DNA of 64,000 nt from Pseudomonadota bacterium (lineage in GTDB: Bacteria > Pseudomonadota > Alphaproteobacteria > Caulobacterales > Aquidulcibacteraceae): assembly GCA_020161405.1 (NCBI GenBank), contig JAIUOD010000003.1, positions 1 to 64,000 on the forward strand, read 5' to 3'. Positions 50,022-58,673 of the stretch are shown here, one piece after another (the stretch's first letter is position 1; every line of letters begins with the position of its first letter). The notes under the pieces are model-generated. The model was not told the DNA's origin. It made no database searches and saw nothing but the letters and a program-made list of their open reading frames with translations. The translations under genes were made by a program, and so were the position numbers.

Positions 50022-50834
50022 TTAACTGGGTAGGTGTTTATAATTAGATGGTTTTGATTTTTCAAAGAATTTGGCAATTTCTATGAAGTACAGCCTTAAG
50101 TATTTCAATAAAATATTTTGATATGCAATTGCAGCACTTATAAAAATGAAAAACAAAATAATGTTTTCAGGATAATTGCTAATTGTTAACATTGGAATGA
50201 ATGCTGCAATATAAAAAATTGCTACGCTTGCTTTTTCAATAAATATTGCCTTGGATTCGGTCTTTAACCTTTTAAATAATAACAATGACTTGAATTGTTT
50301 TAATATTTCAGGCCAGTAAACAAGTGCAAAATTATAAAAGAAAGGCAAATCTGGGTGAGTATCGCCACTTAATATTTGTTTCTGAACAGATGTAACCGCC
50401 ATTTTAAAAATCAAAATTAGAATTAAAAGGCCGAAAATATTTTTATACAATAAAATTTTTGAATATTTTTTAAAAACCACTTTAATGATCGAAATTAATG
50501 TCCAAACTATATAGCAAGCATTAAAGCCAAGAAAAATACATGCTAAATTTCCATAAGATTTTTTGTAATAAAAAGACCAAATGTAAAATAAGAGAGCAGA
50601 AAAAATTAATACTCCAACAATTGAACTAGCAGTTTTTTTTAACTCGTAATTATTACACTTGCCTGTAACTCCGACTGGAAAAATTTTTCTATAATTATTT
50701 ATGCATATACAAATAATAATAAACAATATCGATAATGTTGAAATTCGAAATGTACTCCAATAATCTTGTTGACTAGAAGAGCTAGTAAATATAATTACAG
50801 CAATTAATAACAATATATTTGAAATTGTTTTCAT
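50022..50834 (-). CDS. Hypothetical polytopic membrane protein
   Basis: This 270-residue protein has about seven hydrophobic helices, for example ILLLIAVIIFTSSSS, STLSILFIIICICINNY, IVGVLIFSALLFYIW and ILLFFIFISAAIAYQNI. It is very Ile/Phe/Lys-rich. No family is recognised and no conserved polar motif is evident. It stands alone between the secreted protein and ubiD, about 60 bases downstream of ubiD. Confidence 0.6.
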   Translation of the reverse strand: MKTISNILLLIAVIIFTSSSSQQDYWSTFRISTLSILFIIICICINNYRKIFPVGVTGKCNNYELKKTASSIVGVLIFSALLFYIWSFYYKKSYGNLACIFLGFNACYIVWTLISIIKVVFKKYSKILLYKNIFGLLILILIFKMAVTSVQKQILSGDTHPDLPFFYNFALVYWPEILKQFKSLLLFKRLKTESKAIFIEKASVAIFYIAAFIPMLTISNYPENIILFFIFISAAIAYQNILLKYLRLYFIEIAKFFEKSKPSNYKHLPS

Positions 50835-50892
50835 GTATTAAATTTTTAAACATTTCTGCCTATAATTCAATAGGCTCGATTTATTTATTATT

Positions 50893-52422
50893 TCAATCCC
50901 AAATCGGCTTACCGCTTCCACCAAGTCCAAGGCTTGCCCATTTTTCTGTAACTTTATCGACAATTTCTTTATCCATAAAGATTTTTTCGCCCCATTCGCG
51001 TGTGGTTTCATTGCCGATTTTATTGGTGGCATCAAGGCCGATTTTGCCGCCTAAGCCTGAAACAGGGGATGCAAAATCAAGATAATCAATTGGCGTATTT
51101 TCAATTTGAACAGTATCACGCACAGGGTCCATACGGGTTGAAACCGCCCACATTACATCTTTCCAATCACGCGCATTAATATCATCATCGACCACAATTA
51201 TCCATTTTGTGTACATGAATTGGCGTAAATATGACCATGCACCCATCATGACGCGCTTGGCATGTCCTGCATAGGCTTTTTTCATCGAAATCACCGCAAT
51301 TCGGTAAGAGCAGCCTTCGGGCGGAAGCCAAAAATCAACAATTTCAGGGAATTGGTTTTTCAGAAGCGGAATGAAAACCTCATTCAATGCCTCGCCCAAA
51401 ACACTTGGTTCATCGGGCGGGCGGCCTGTATGGGTTGAAAGATAAATTGGGTCTTTGCGCATTGTAATCGCGGAGACTGTGAAAACAGGGAATTTATCAA
51501 CCGAATTATAATAGCCAGTATGGTCACCATATGGCCCTTCATCGGCGGTTTCGGTAAGGCTTACATGGCCTTCAATAATGATTTCAGCATGGGCAGGGAC
51601 ATGAATTGGAATGGTTTTACATTCCACCAAATCAACCTTATTGCCGCGCAAAAGCCCTGCAAACTGGTATTCTGATAAAGTATCGGGAACAGGTGTAACT
51701 GCCGCCAAAATTGTGCCAGGGTCAGCGCCCAAGACAATTGCCACAGGGAAGGGGGCGTTATTCTTTTCTTTATAGCGCCTAAATTGCTGTGCCCCACCAC
51801 GATGGTGTAGCCAGCGCATAATCAATTGGTTTTTCGATAGCTGCTGCATACGATAAATGCCAAGATTATAGCTATCAACGCGTTCCGCGCTTGGCCCTTT
51901 TGTAACCACAAGCGGCCATGTTACCAATGGCGCAGGCTCGTTCGGCCAACAGGTTTGAATAGGAAGCATATTAAGGTCAATATCATCGCCCTTAATCACA
52001 ATTTCTTGGCATGGCGCATTATTTTTTACAATTTTCGGGCGCATTGACATTACGGTTTTTGCAAGTGGCAAAAGTGACAAAGCGTCTTTTAAATTGGCGG
52101 GCGGGGTTGGTTCGCGCAAAAATGCCAATAATTCACCAACTTCGCGCAAATCTTGACCTGTTTTGCGTTGTTTCTTGCCCATTGTAACGCCCATTGCCAC
52201 GCGTTCAACAGTGCCAAATAAATTGTTTAAAACCGGGATTTTCGAAATTGTACCATCGGCCTTTATTGGCTTTTCATATAAAACCGCAGGGCCACTTTCA
52301 TTCAAAAGCCTTGTTGAAATTTCGGTCATTTCCAAGACAGTTGAAACAGGTTCTTTAACGCGCACAAGTTTGCCATCACGTTCAAGAATTTCGATAAATT
52401 CACGCATTGATTTATAAGACAT
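50893..52422 (-). CDS. ubiD: UbiD family 4-hydroxy-3-polyprenylbenzoate decarboxylase
   Basis: This 509-residue enzyme depends on prenylated FMN. It carries N-terminal [20 protein letters not shown], a central [19 protein letters not shown] with [30 protein letters not shown] and the catalytic-region [20 protein letters not shown]. It removes the carboxyl group from the prenylated intermediate in ubiquinone synthesis. The UbiX partner that makes the cofactor is not in the window. It is monocistronic as far as can be seen. Confidence 0.95.
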   Translation of the reverse strand: MSYKSMREFIEILERDGKLVRVKEPVSTVLEMTEISTRLLNESGPAVLYEKPIKADGTISKIPVLNNLFGTVERVAMGVTMGKKQRKTGQDLREVGELLAFLREPTPPANLKDALSLLPLAKTVMSMRPKIVKNNAPCQEIVIKGDDIDLNMLPIQTCWPNEPAPLVTWPLVVTKGPSAERVDSYNLGIYRMQQLSKNQLIMRWLHHRGGAQQFRRYKEKNNAPFPVAIVLGADPGTILAAVTPVPDTLSEYQFAGLLRGNKVDLVECKTIPIHVPAHAEIIIEGHVSLTETADEGPYGDHTGYYNSVDKFPVFTVSAITMRKDPIYLSTHTGRPPDEPSVLGEALNEVFIPLLKNQFPEIVDFWLPPEGCSYRIAVISMKKAYAGHAKRVMMGAWSYLRQFMYTKWIIVVDDDINARDWKDVMWAVSTRMDPVRDTVQIENTPIDYLDFASPVSGLGGKIGLDATNKIGNETTREWGEKIFMDKEIVDKVTEKWASLGLGGSGKPIWD

Positions 52423-52632
52423 GTCACCTCAATATGTGAAATACGAATTTTAAACAAGAATAGATGTTATTCAAATGCATAAAGTGAAAAACATAAAATC
52501 AATTATCGCGCTTTTTTTTCAAAATGATTTTTTGCTATCGAGCAATTTAAAATAATTTAATATCGTGATTGGTTGTTATTAATTTTATATTCAGTATGTA
52601 TATTTTATTGATGGATTATATAGGAGTTTGGA

Positions 52633-53007
52633 ATGAAAAAATTTGGCTTGATTTTATGTGCTGTTGCAAGTGTCACTTTGGTTTCGTCTATGGCCTTTGC
52701 TTGTTCAGACCCCGCGAAATGTAAAAAACATCATCACTCTAAGAAGCATAAATGCAAAGACCATAAACATCATGCAAATATGCCACCTGCGCAATTGCCA
52801 AAGCCTGATCCTATGCTTGTAACTTGCAAAGCTGAAGGTTTGCAGCATTTAGTTGGCAAAAACAAAAGCGTTCTTGCCACTATGAAATTTGCAAAGCCAA
52901 TTCGCATTGAAGAACCAGGAATGATGTACACAATGGAATATAGCGCCGAGCGTACACGCATTATTACCGATGAAAAAGGAATTATTACAAGTGTGATTTG
53001 CGGCTAA
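52633..53007 (+). CDS. Secreted I78-like protease inhibitor with a His/Lys-rich segment
   Basis: This 124-residue protein has a signal peptide (FGLILCAVASVTLVSSMAFA), a Cys/His/Lys-rich segment at about 25-50 (CKKHHHSKKHKCKDHKHH), and a C-terminal domain with AEGLQHLVGKNKS, YTMEYSAERTRIITDEKG and ITSVICG. The last part matches the I78 (potato-inhibitor-like) pattern, with a probable disulfide. The His-rich segment could bind metal. A TAGGAG Shine-Dalgarno precedes it. It converges on the VOC gene with overlapping stops. Confidence 0.75.
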   Translation: MKKFGLILCAVASVTLVSSMAFACSDPAKCKKHHHSKKHKCKDHKHHANMPPAQLPKPDPMLVTCKAEGLQHLVGKNKSVLATMKFAKPIRIEEPGMMYTMEYSAERTRIITDEKGIITSVICG

Positions 53008-53333
53008 ATCTTTTCCCAAACCCCAATTCTATTTCCTGAAGGATCAAGGAATTCAAACCTTTTTCCACCTGGAAATTCGAAAATTTCAACGATAATATCA
53101 CCACCCGCGAGTCTTACGTTTTGATAGGCTTCGTCAAGGTTTTCAACACAAATTACCCCCATTGGCGGGGTGATTTGTGGCTGTTCATGAAAGCCAATAT
53201 CGGTATCATTAGTTGTGGTTGCGGAATATTCAGGGCCAAAATCTGTGAATTTAAAACCAAGTGCCAATGAATAAAATTCCTTGGCAACATTAATGTCTTT
53301 TACGGCTAATTCTAAATAATCAAGACGTGCCAT
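53004..53333 (-). CDS. VOC (glyoxalase/bleomycin resistance) family protein
   Basis: This 109-residue protein has two VOC half-repeats: LDYLELAVKDINVAKEFYSLALGF at the start, then GVICVENLDEAYQNVRLAGG and FEFPGGKRFEFLDPSGNRIGVW at the end. Metal ligand residues fit the fold, but no substrate can be predicted. Its start abuts the stop of the 590-residue gene at 53334 with no gap, so it is the last gene of the leftward run glycosylase - nnrU - 590-residue gene - VOC. Confidence 0.9.
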   Translation of the reverse strand: MARLDYLELAVKDINVAKEFYSLALGFKFTDFGPEYSATTTNDTDIGFHEQPQITPPMGVICVENLDEAYQNVRLAGGDIIVEIFEFPGGKRFEFLDPSGNRIGVWEKI

Positions 53334-55106
53334 TTAATTTGCCTTCAATCTATTTTGTTGTTTTAACTTTGCAATTGCATAGTGTTCTAACGAATTGCTA
53401 ATATAAAAATTGCTTTCATGATCGGGTGATTTTTCAATTGCTTTGAACATTATTTCAATCATTTCATCGGCGGTTTTCATATCATAAATTTTCGCATATT
53501 CGGCGGCTTGAATAGCGCTTATTATAATGAGCCCTGCTGCAGAATTATTATATGGTGGCGGATTATGTGGTGCATCATTTATAAATGACAATTCTTCATC
53601 GGAGAATTGTCGATTTAATGAATATTTGGCGTGTTGCCGAACACAATCTGCCCTATTTTCGATATAATCATAATTTGGGTATGCGCATCTTGCGCTTGCC
53701 ATTTCTAAATCTTCTGTGAAATTTGCATATTTTGCATATTTATCAATATTTTTAAAACCGTACCCATGGGTTAAATCCCAATAAATGGCTGTTAAAGGTT
53801 GCATTTGATAATTTTCAATCGCCTCGATTGGCTTATCAGCAATGAGAAGCATTTTATGATAAATTCCAAAATAAGCTCCGTCAGGTGTGAAATCAGTATG
53901 TAAGAGGTTTTGCGGCGGAGGTGAGCCAATAAATTGCCAATTTTTTAAAATGGTTTCATTCAAGCTATTATCATTTATTGCTTTATGCCCAATCATAGAG
54001 ATAAAAATATCATTGAAATCTATTGGCTTGCCATTTGCGCTTGACGCTATGAATTGCTCACCTTCTTTAAGCTTTGGGTGATTGGCATATTTTGAAATTA
54101 ATGCAATTTGGTCAAATGGCTTTATGGTTTCTAAAAACTCATTTTTATCCATAAGGTCTGAAAGGGCAATGATTGCTTTTTCGCCGTAACCAATCCTATA
54201 TTTTTCACTTAATAAATGTTTTCCAATTTCAATTGCTTGGGCTTTATAGTCATTTTTAGCAAGCAATTGAATTGCTATGGGCTTTAAATTATTGAAATTA
54301 TACTCATAAGTATCTTCTTCTAAATTTCTAATACCTTCATATTCAGAAAGTGCGAATTTTGAAATTTGCGAAAATTCCTTGTTTTTTATGGCTAGTGCAA
54401 ATTGTGTATACTGAATATAGCCTTTGGTTTTTGGCTGCTCTTTTGCCATGCGTTCAATTGATTGTTTATCACCAAGTTCATTGTAAAAATCTACTAATTC
54501 AGTCCATCGCACCCAATAATGAATATAATTATCCTCTATATATTTGTGCTCATTTTCCCATTCGAGCATTGCAGCTTTGGTAAGTGCAAGGCTTGGGCGG
54601 GCTTTTGCTTTCTTCCTAAAATATAATTCCGTAATATTTTGATATGCCATTGCCCGAATTTCATGACCATTTGGAAATCCATAACCAATGAATGGCAGTG
54701 GTTTGCTTTTATGGCCTTTTGCATAATTTTTTAATCTGACTAAAGAATTTTCAGGAGCGATGCCATTGGCATCATCAACCAATACCTGTGATAATATTTC
54801 CCTTGATTTTAAAAGTTTTGAAATATTTGGGTCGTCAGGGAATAAGTTATAATCTATTTTTTTTTCACTTTTTTTAAAACCAAGCAATGCCAATATTGTT
54901 TCATCAGTTTCAATTTCGACTGGAATGAAATAATTTGGTTCCGTTGTTGAAATAGTGTATTTTAACAAGCAAAGTGGCAAATCTTGCGAATTTTTGCATT
55001 CACCTAATTTTTTGGTAGAATTAGTTATATTGGCTTGTGCATATGCATTGAAAGGGAGTAAAAATATGCATACAATTATTTCAAGGCATATAAAAACTAT
55101 TTTCAT
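53334..55106 (-). CDS. Large secreted helical protein of unknown function
   Basis: This 590-residue protein has a signal peptide (FICLEIIVCIFLLPFNAYAQ). The rest is rich in helices with aromatic residues; TPR/SEL1-like repeats are likely (IQYTQFALAIKNKEFSQIS, LIIISAIQAAEYAKIYDMK), but I cannot define repeat units. Several Cys (LGECKNS, LPLCLLK, SARCAYP, RADCVRQ) suggest disulfides. It overlaps nnrU by 4 bases and is followed directly by the VOC gene. No family recognised. Confidence 0.65.
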   Translation of the reverse strand: MKIVFICLEIIVCIFLLPFNAYAQANITNSTKKLGECKNSQDLPLCLLKYTISTTEPNYFIPVEIETDETILALLGFKKSEKKIDYNLFPDDPNISKLLKSREILSQVLVDDANGIAPENSLVRLKNYAKGHKSKPLPFIGYGFPNGHEIRAMAYQNITELYFRKKAKARPSLALTKAAMLEWENEHKYIEDNYIHYWVRWTELVDFYNELGDKQSIERMAKEQPKTKGYIQYTQFALAIKNKEFSQISKFALSEYEGIRNLEEDTYEYNFNNLKPIAIQLLAKNDYKAQAIEIGKHLLSEKYRIGYGEKAIIALSDLMDKNEFLETIKPFDQIALISKYANHPKLKEGEQFIASSANGKPIDFNDIFISMIGHKAINDNSLNETILKNWQFIGSPPPQNLLHTDFTPDGAYFGIYHKMLLIADKPIEAIENYQMQPLTAIYWDLTHGYGFKNIDKYAKYANFTEDLEMASARCAYPNYDYIENRADCVRQHAKYSLNRQFSDEELSFINDAPHNPPPYNNSAAGLIIISAIQAAEYAKIYDMKTADEMIEIMFKAIEKSPDHESNFYISNSLEHYAIAKLKQQNRLKAN

Positions 55107-55654
55107 AACACATTTACACCAAATAAAATTGGATGAAGTTTATAGCCAATGGCAATCCATAAAAGAATTCCGAATGCAATTGATGCCTCATCATTGCGCC
55201 CCCATTTCACAGCCAATTTTTCGGTCTTTGGCTGTAAGATTCGTGAAATAATTGCAAAGCCAAGGAATGAAACGAATAGAATAAAGCTTGCCAAATCGCC
55301 ATTTGCAATCAAATGACCGAAGGCCCAAAATTTAATCGCATTAAGCATTGGATGTTTTAAAATTGCCGCGATTTTGCCCTTCAAATATCCCGATACAAGC
55401 ATTATCATCGAAACAAGCGTAAAAAGATAATTCAAATGTTTGCCCCATTTGGGCGCTATATATAATTCGGGCGCTATTGGGCGAAATTGGGAATATCCTA
55501 CAATAATCAAAATTAAGCCGACCAGAGAAATTATCGAGAAAATCCCTTTAAACGGCATTTGGCCAATTTTTACCTTGAAATCTTGAATGAATTTAGCCCT
55601 TAAAGCTAAATGTGAACCAAGAAAAATTATTAGGCCGGTAATTAATGTTGTCAT
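55103..55654 (-). CDS. NnrU family membrane protein
   Basis: This 183-residue protein has about five membrane helices. The NnrU signature includes FLGSHLALRAKF, SIISLVGLILIIVGYSQFRP, and the diagnostic ILKHPMLNAIKFWAFGHLIA followed by NGDLAS. NnrU is linked to nitric oxide/nitrite metabolism in some alphaproteobacteria, but family members occur widely; no denitrification gene is visible here. It overlaps the upstream glycosylase gene by 1 base. Confidence 0.9.
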   Translation of the reverse strand: MTTLITGLIIFLGSHLALRAKFIQDFKVKIGQMPFKGIFSIISLVGLILIIVGYSQFRPIAPELYIAPKWGKHLNYLFTLVSMIMLVSGYLKGKIAAILKHPMLNAIKFWAFGHLIANGDLASFILFVSFLGFAIISRILQPKTEKLAVKWGRNDEASIAFGILLWIAIGYKLHPILFGVNVL

Positions 55655-56319
55655 TATTTTTCACCCTTTGCTTTTGGTGGTCCTTTTGGCGCTTTTTGGG
55701 GTTTTAATTCATCACATACGCGCCAACAATACCATGCGGCATAAGAGCGAAACGGTTTTAAATGATCTGCCATAGTCATTATTTCCTTTGGCTTTGGCAT
55801 TTCTTCAAGGCCGTAGACATGCTGAAAACCTTTTCGAACCCCTAAATCATCAATAGGCCAAATATCTTCGCGGCCCAAAGTGAAAATAAGGTACATTTCA
55901 ACTGTCCAACGCCCAATTCCACGAACCGAACTTAGGCGCTCAACAATTTCATCATCACTTAAATGCCCAATTTCATGATTGTCAGGAACAATTCCATCAA
56001 TTTTCTTTTGTGATAAATCATTTATCGCCGCAATTTTATTCCATGAAAGACCCGCGCCGCGCAAAGCCTCGTCATCCATTGCAATAAAGGCCTGAGGGCT
56101 AGGGAAAGTAACAATATCCCCCAATATTTCCAAATCAAAAAGTTTTAAAACACGCCCCAAAATTGTGCTTGCGGCTTTACCTGATAATTGTTGAAAAACA
56201 ATTGCGCGAAACAATGCCTCATAGGCGGAATATCCACGTTCTGAAGGTATAGGGCAGGGGCCAAATTTTTCATATAATTGGTTGAATTTGGGGTCAAGTT
56301 TTAAAAAGTCTTTGTTCAT
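55654..56319 (-). CDS. DNA-3-methyladenine glycosylase, AlkA/HhH-GPD type
   Basis: This 221-residue base-excision repair enzyme has the HhH motif LSSVRGIGRWTVEMYLIFTL at about 128-147, followed by REDIWPIDDLGVRKGF, which carries the catalytic Asp. The N-terminal FRAIVFQQLSGKAASTILGRV is typical of AlkA-like enzymes. It lacks the N-terminal beta domain of E. coli AlkA. It is the first gene of a four-gene leftward run. Confidence 0.92.
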   Translation of the reverse strand: MNKDFLKLDPKFNQLYEKFGPCPIPSERGYSAYEALFRAIVFQQLSGKAASTILGRVLKLFDLEILGDIVTFPSPQAFIAMDDEALRGAGLSWNKIAAINDLSQKKIDGIVPDNHEIGHLSDDEIVERLSSVRGIGRWTVEMYLIFTLGREDIWPIDDLGVRKGFQHVYGLEEMPKPKEIMTMADHLKPFRSYAAWYCWRVCDELKPQKAPKGPPKAKGEK

Positions 56320-56445
56320 GGTTTGTTTTATTGTATGTTTTGGGAATTATGTCAATCAATTTGAAATCTATAAAATTTTACAATATATTTTAAAATTTAT
56401 TTTGCTTGCCTGTGCTATCTTTGGTTGTGTTTAGGTGGGGTTGAA

Positions 56446-56658
56446 ATGCATGACGCATTCAAAAAAACTTTAAATTCAAATGATAGAAATATTGAAGATT
56501 TTGGTAATAAAAATATCGAACGTGAAGATGAAAAAAAAGCATATTTGATAAATTACCGAGAGACAATGTATGCGCAACAAGAGGTGGAAAATTATATTGC
56601 GATTATGATTATCGCACTAATTATCTGTTTTTGTTTTTATGTGATAAAGGTATTATAA
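56446..56658 (+). CDS. Small tail-anchored protein 1
   Basis: This 70-residue protein starts at ATG 56446 behind GGTGGGG. It has a charged N-terminal region (DRNIEDFGNKNIEREDEKK) and a single C-terminal membrane helix (YIAIMIIALIICFCFYVIKVL), a tail-anchored layout. No family is recognised. The next gene begins 2 bases after its stop and has the same layout. Confidence 0.55.
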   Translation: MHDAFKKTLNSNDRNIEDFGNKNIEREDEKKAYLINYRETMYAQQEVENYIAIMIIALIICFCFYVIKVL

Positions 56659-56660
56659 TA

Positions 56661-56930
56661 ATGATAAGAAAAATACTTCTAAAAAATTCGCTTTGGCATA
56701 AATTTACAAAGCAGAATATTGAATTTGGTCATAAGCATGAAAATGCGCCAATAAATATAATTCAAAACCAATTTGAAGTACCAGATGGTGACATATTGGA
56801 TGATAAAATTATTTATGATGCTGAAAATGAATTTGAAGCTTCAAAAATTGATGGTTTTGTAAAATATGCGCTTGCAGTTTTAGTTGCGATAACAATTTCA
56901 ACAATAATTGTATTAATTCTTTTGAACTAA
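56661..56930 (+). CDS. Small tail-anchored protein 2
   Basis: This 89-residue protein starts at ATG 56661 (MIRKILLKNSLWHKFTKQ) after AAAGGT; the frame opens at 56631 inside the first gene. It has an acidic central part (DGDILDDKIIYDAENEFEAS) and a C-terminal membrane helix (YALAVLVAITISTIIVLILLN). It is likely paired with the preceding gene, and its stop overlaps the ATP12 gene stop by 4 bases. Confidence 0.55.
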   Translation: MIRKILLKNSLWHKFTKQNIEFGHKHENAPINIIQNQFEVPDGDILDDKIIYDAENEFEASKIDGFVKYALAVLVAITISTIIVLILLN

Positions 56931-57628
56931 ATACTATTTATCAATGCAAATGCAGATTTTAAATCGTCAAATTTGGCATTTGCCTTTGACAAATCTTCAT
57001 CATCATAACCCCAAATATTGGCATTATGATCCTCTTCAATTCTTATTGCTTTGAATATTTCTTCGGGTGAAGCAGCCTTTTCAACTAGCTTTAAACCCAA
57101 AATTGCCGAACCTGCCAATGCGGTCACAAAGGCAAGAATTGTGAGGCGAATATCATCATATTTTTGCGATATTTCACCGATTTTTTTAATTGTAATATCG
57201 GTTTGGAATAATCCAAGGCTGTCAGATTTAGCGATAAATTCAATATCAAACCTATCTTTTACCCATTTTATTTGTTCATTCCAAATTTTGCATTGGGTTT
57301 CATATAAAATTTGTGGGGCACTTGTTCTGTAACAGCATAAATCAGAAGATGCATATTTTTGTATTTCTGCAACTAATTCATTGCGCGTAAGATGCGCCCT
57401 ATCTATTGCAACATTTACAAGGCGCGTAATCGGCATTGTATCAGTATCAATATTATCGCCCTGATTTTCCCATTCGCTTGCAACTAATTGTGCGGCGTTT
57501 AAACTTGGTAATATTAAAGGGTTTTTAGCGGGCGTAACAAGACGACGATTATCAAGGAATATTCCAAAACCATCGCCCAATACGTCCGCTTTCACAGATT
57601 TATAAAATTTGTGCCCTGAAATTGCCAA
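56927..57628 (-). CDS. ATP12-family F1-ATPase assembly chaperone
   Basis: This 233-residue protein matches alphaproteobacterial ATP12 homologues: GIFLDNRRLVTPAKNPLILPS, VASEWENQGDNIDTDTMPIT, RLVNVAIDRAH and the late LVEKAASPEEIFKAIRIEED. ATP12 chaperones the F1 alpha subunit in mitochondria; the bacterial role is inferred. It starts with TTG 57628 behind AGGAAT. It follows the signal-peptide protein gene after 11 bases. Confidence 0.92.
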   Translation of the reverse strand: MAISGHKFYKSVKADVLGDGFGIFLDNRRLVTPAKNPLILPSLNAAQLVASEWENQGDNIDTDTMPITRLVNVAIDRAHLTRNELVAEIQKYASSDLCCYRTSAPQILYETQCKIWNEQIKWVKDRFDIEFIAKSDSLGLFQTDITIKKIGEISQKYDDIRLTILAFVTALAGSAILGLKLVEKAASPEEIFKAIRIEEDHNANIWGYDDEDLSKANAKFDDLKSAFALINSI

Positions 57629-57639
57629 TGAACAGATTC

Positions 57640-58506
57640 CTAGAAATGTGTAGTAGTTTTTGAAATCAATTGTTTTGCTATCTCTGCTTCGATGCGTTTT
57701 TGAAGGCGAATTTTATATTCATCCTTAAAGCTCAAAAGCAAAGTACGATCATAACGGCGCCAACCAAGATATGGCGATTTATCAATCGATTCATAAGGTA
57801 ATAATCTATACCATGTCCAGCTTAGGCTATTGATTTGTTTGCCGCTATTTGTTGGTTGACCATATTTATTAATGATTTTTTGCTCAAGTAACTTTTCATC
57901 AATTGCTTCATTTGGTGTATAGCCAACATAAACAACCGCCACACCATCGGCATTATCAGCATATGGCATGAATTCAATACGAATACGCTCACCATTTAGG
58001 TGGGTTGCTTCGATTGCAGAAATTATTTTTGACGAATCATAGGTAATTAATTTTGAATTATCTTTATTCTTATTAACTTCCATTGAAAGGGCATTTTTCC
58101 AATCAGTTCCGCCCATCAAATCATAAGTTTGATATCCATTGCGCCCCAAAGCTGCCCGTGCTTCATTAGGTGACATAAGTAATTTTACACCTGAAATGTC
58201 GAAATTAAGCACTTGTTGTTCGCTATAAATAGGCGTTGTTTCAACTATTTCTCTTTCAACTGGTTTAGAAACTGGTGCATTTGGTTTTTTTGGTGCTGGC
58301 TTGACATTTGGTTTTTTAACAATTACCTTTGGGTACTCACTTTTGGTGGGTTGCGGCTTTGGATTTGTTGGATTTGGCGCAGCTTCTTTAGTCGCTGTTT
58401 TGACAGTTGTTTTTTGCGTTGCGCCCGTTTGCGCAATGCCTGTGTTGGTGTAAATCGCAGTTGCTAAAACTGCTAACGCTGTTGCTTTAACTATATTATG
58501 GGTTTT
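57640..58506 (-). CDS. Secreted hypothetical protein with a Pro/Lys-rich linker
   Basis: This 288-residue protein starts at ATG 58506 (MKTHNIVKATALAVLATAIY) with a signal peptide. Residues about 30-95 are a Pro/Lys/Thr-rich linker with repeats of KPTKSEYPK and NVKPAPKKPNAP type. The globular C-terminal part contains FDISGVKLLMSPNEARAALG and RIEFMPYADNADGVAVVYVGYTP, which resembles SmpA/OmlA-like or PepSY-like envelope domains, but no clear match is seen. The leader carries a palindrome at 58511-58530, just before the start. Confidence 0.6.
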   Translation of the reverse strand, partial: KTHNIVKATALAVLATAIYTNTGIAQTGATQKTTVKTATKEAAPNPTNPKPQPTKSEYPKVIVKKPNVKPAPKKPNAPVSKPVEREIVETTPIYSEQQVLNFDISGVKLLMSPNEARAALGRNGYQTYDLMGGTDWKNALSMEVNKNKDNSKLITYDSSKIISAIEATHLNGERIRIEFMPYADNADGVAVVYVGYTPNEAIDEKLLEQKIINKYGQPTNSGKQINSLSWTWYRLLPYESIDKSPYLGWRRYDRTLLLSFKDEYKIRLQKRIEAEIAKQLISKTTTHF

Positions 58507-58510
58507 CATG

Positions 58511-58530
58511 AATCGCCTATATAAGCGATT
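58511..58530. promoter_or_regulatory. Palindrome overlapping the leader of the secreted-protein gene
   Basis: AATCGC-CTATATAA-GCGATT is a near-perfect palindrome ending 4 bases before ATG 58506. It covers the place of the ribosome-binding site, so it could be an operator or a translation-blocking hairpin. Confidence 0.35.
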
Positions 58531-58673
58531 ATAAAATTTGCGCAATACTATTTAAATCGTTTGTATAGGTTCTAATGGCAAATGTGTTTTTATACTGCGA
58601 AAATGGCATATTTTGAGAGCCGAAGCACACAAATAGCCATTCCTTGACCTTAAAAACATATTGTCAAAAGAGC

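Noticed and set aside
52480..52560. 26-residue frame starting MHKVKNIKSI
   Set aside because: No ribosome-binding site and no support beyond being open.
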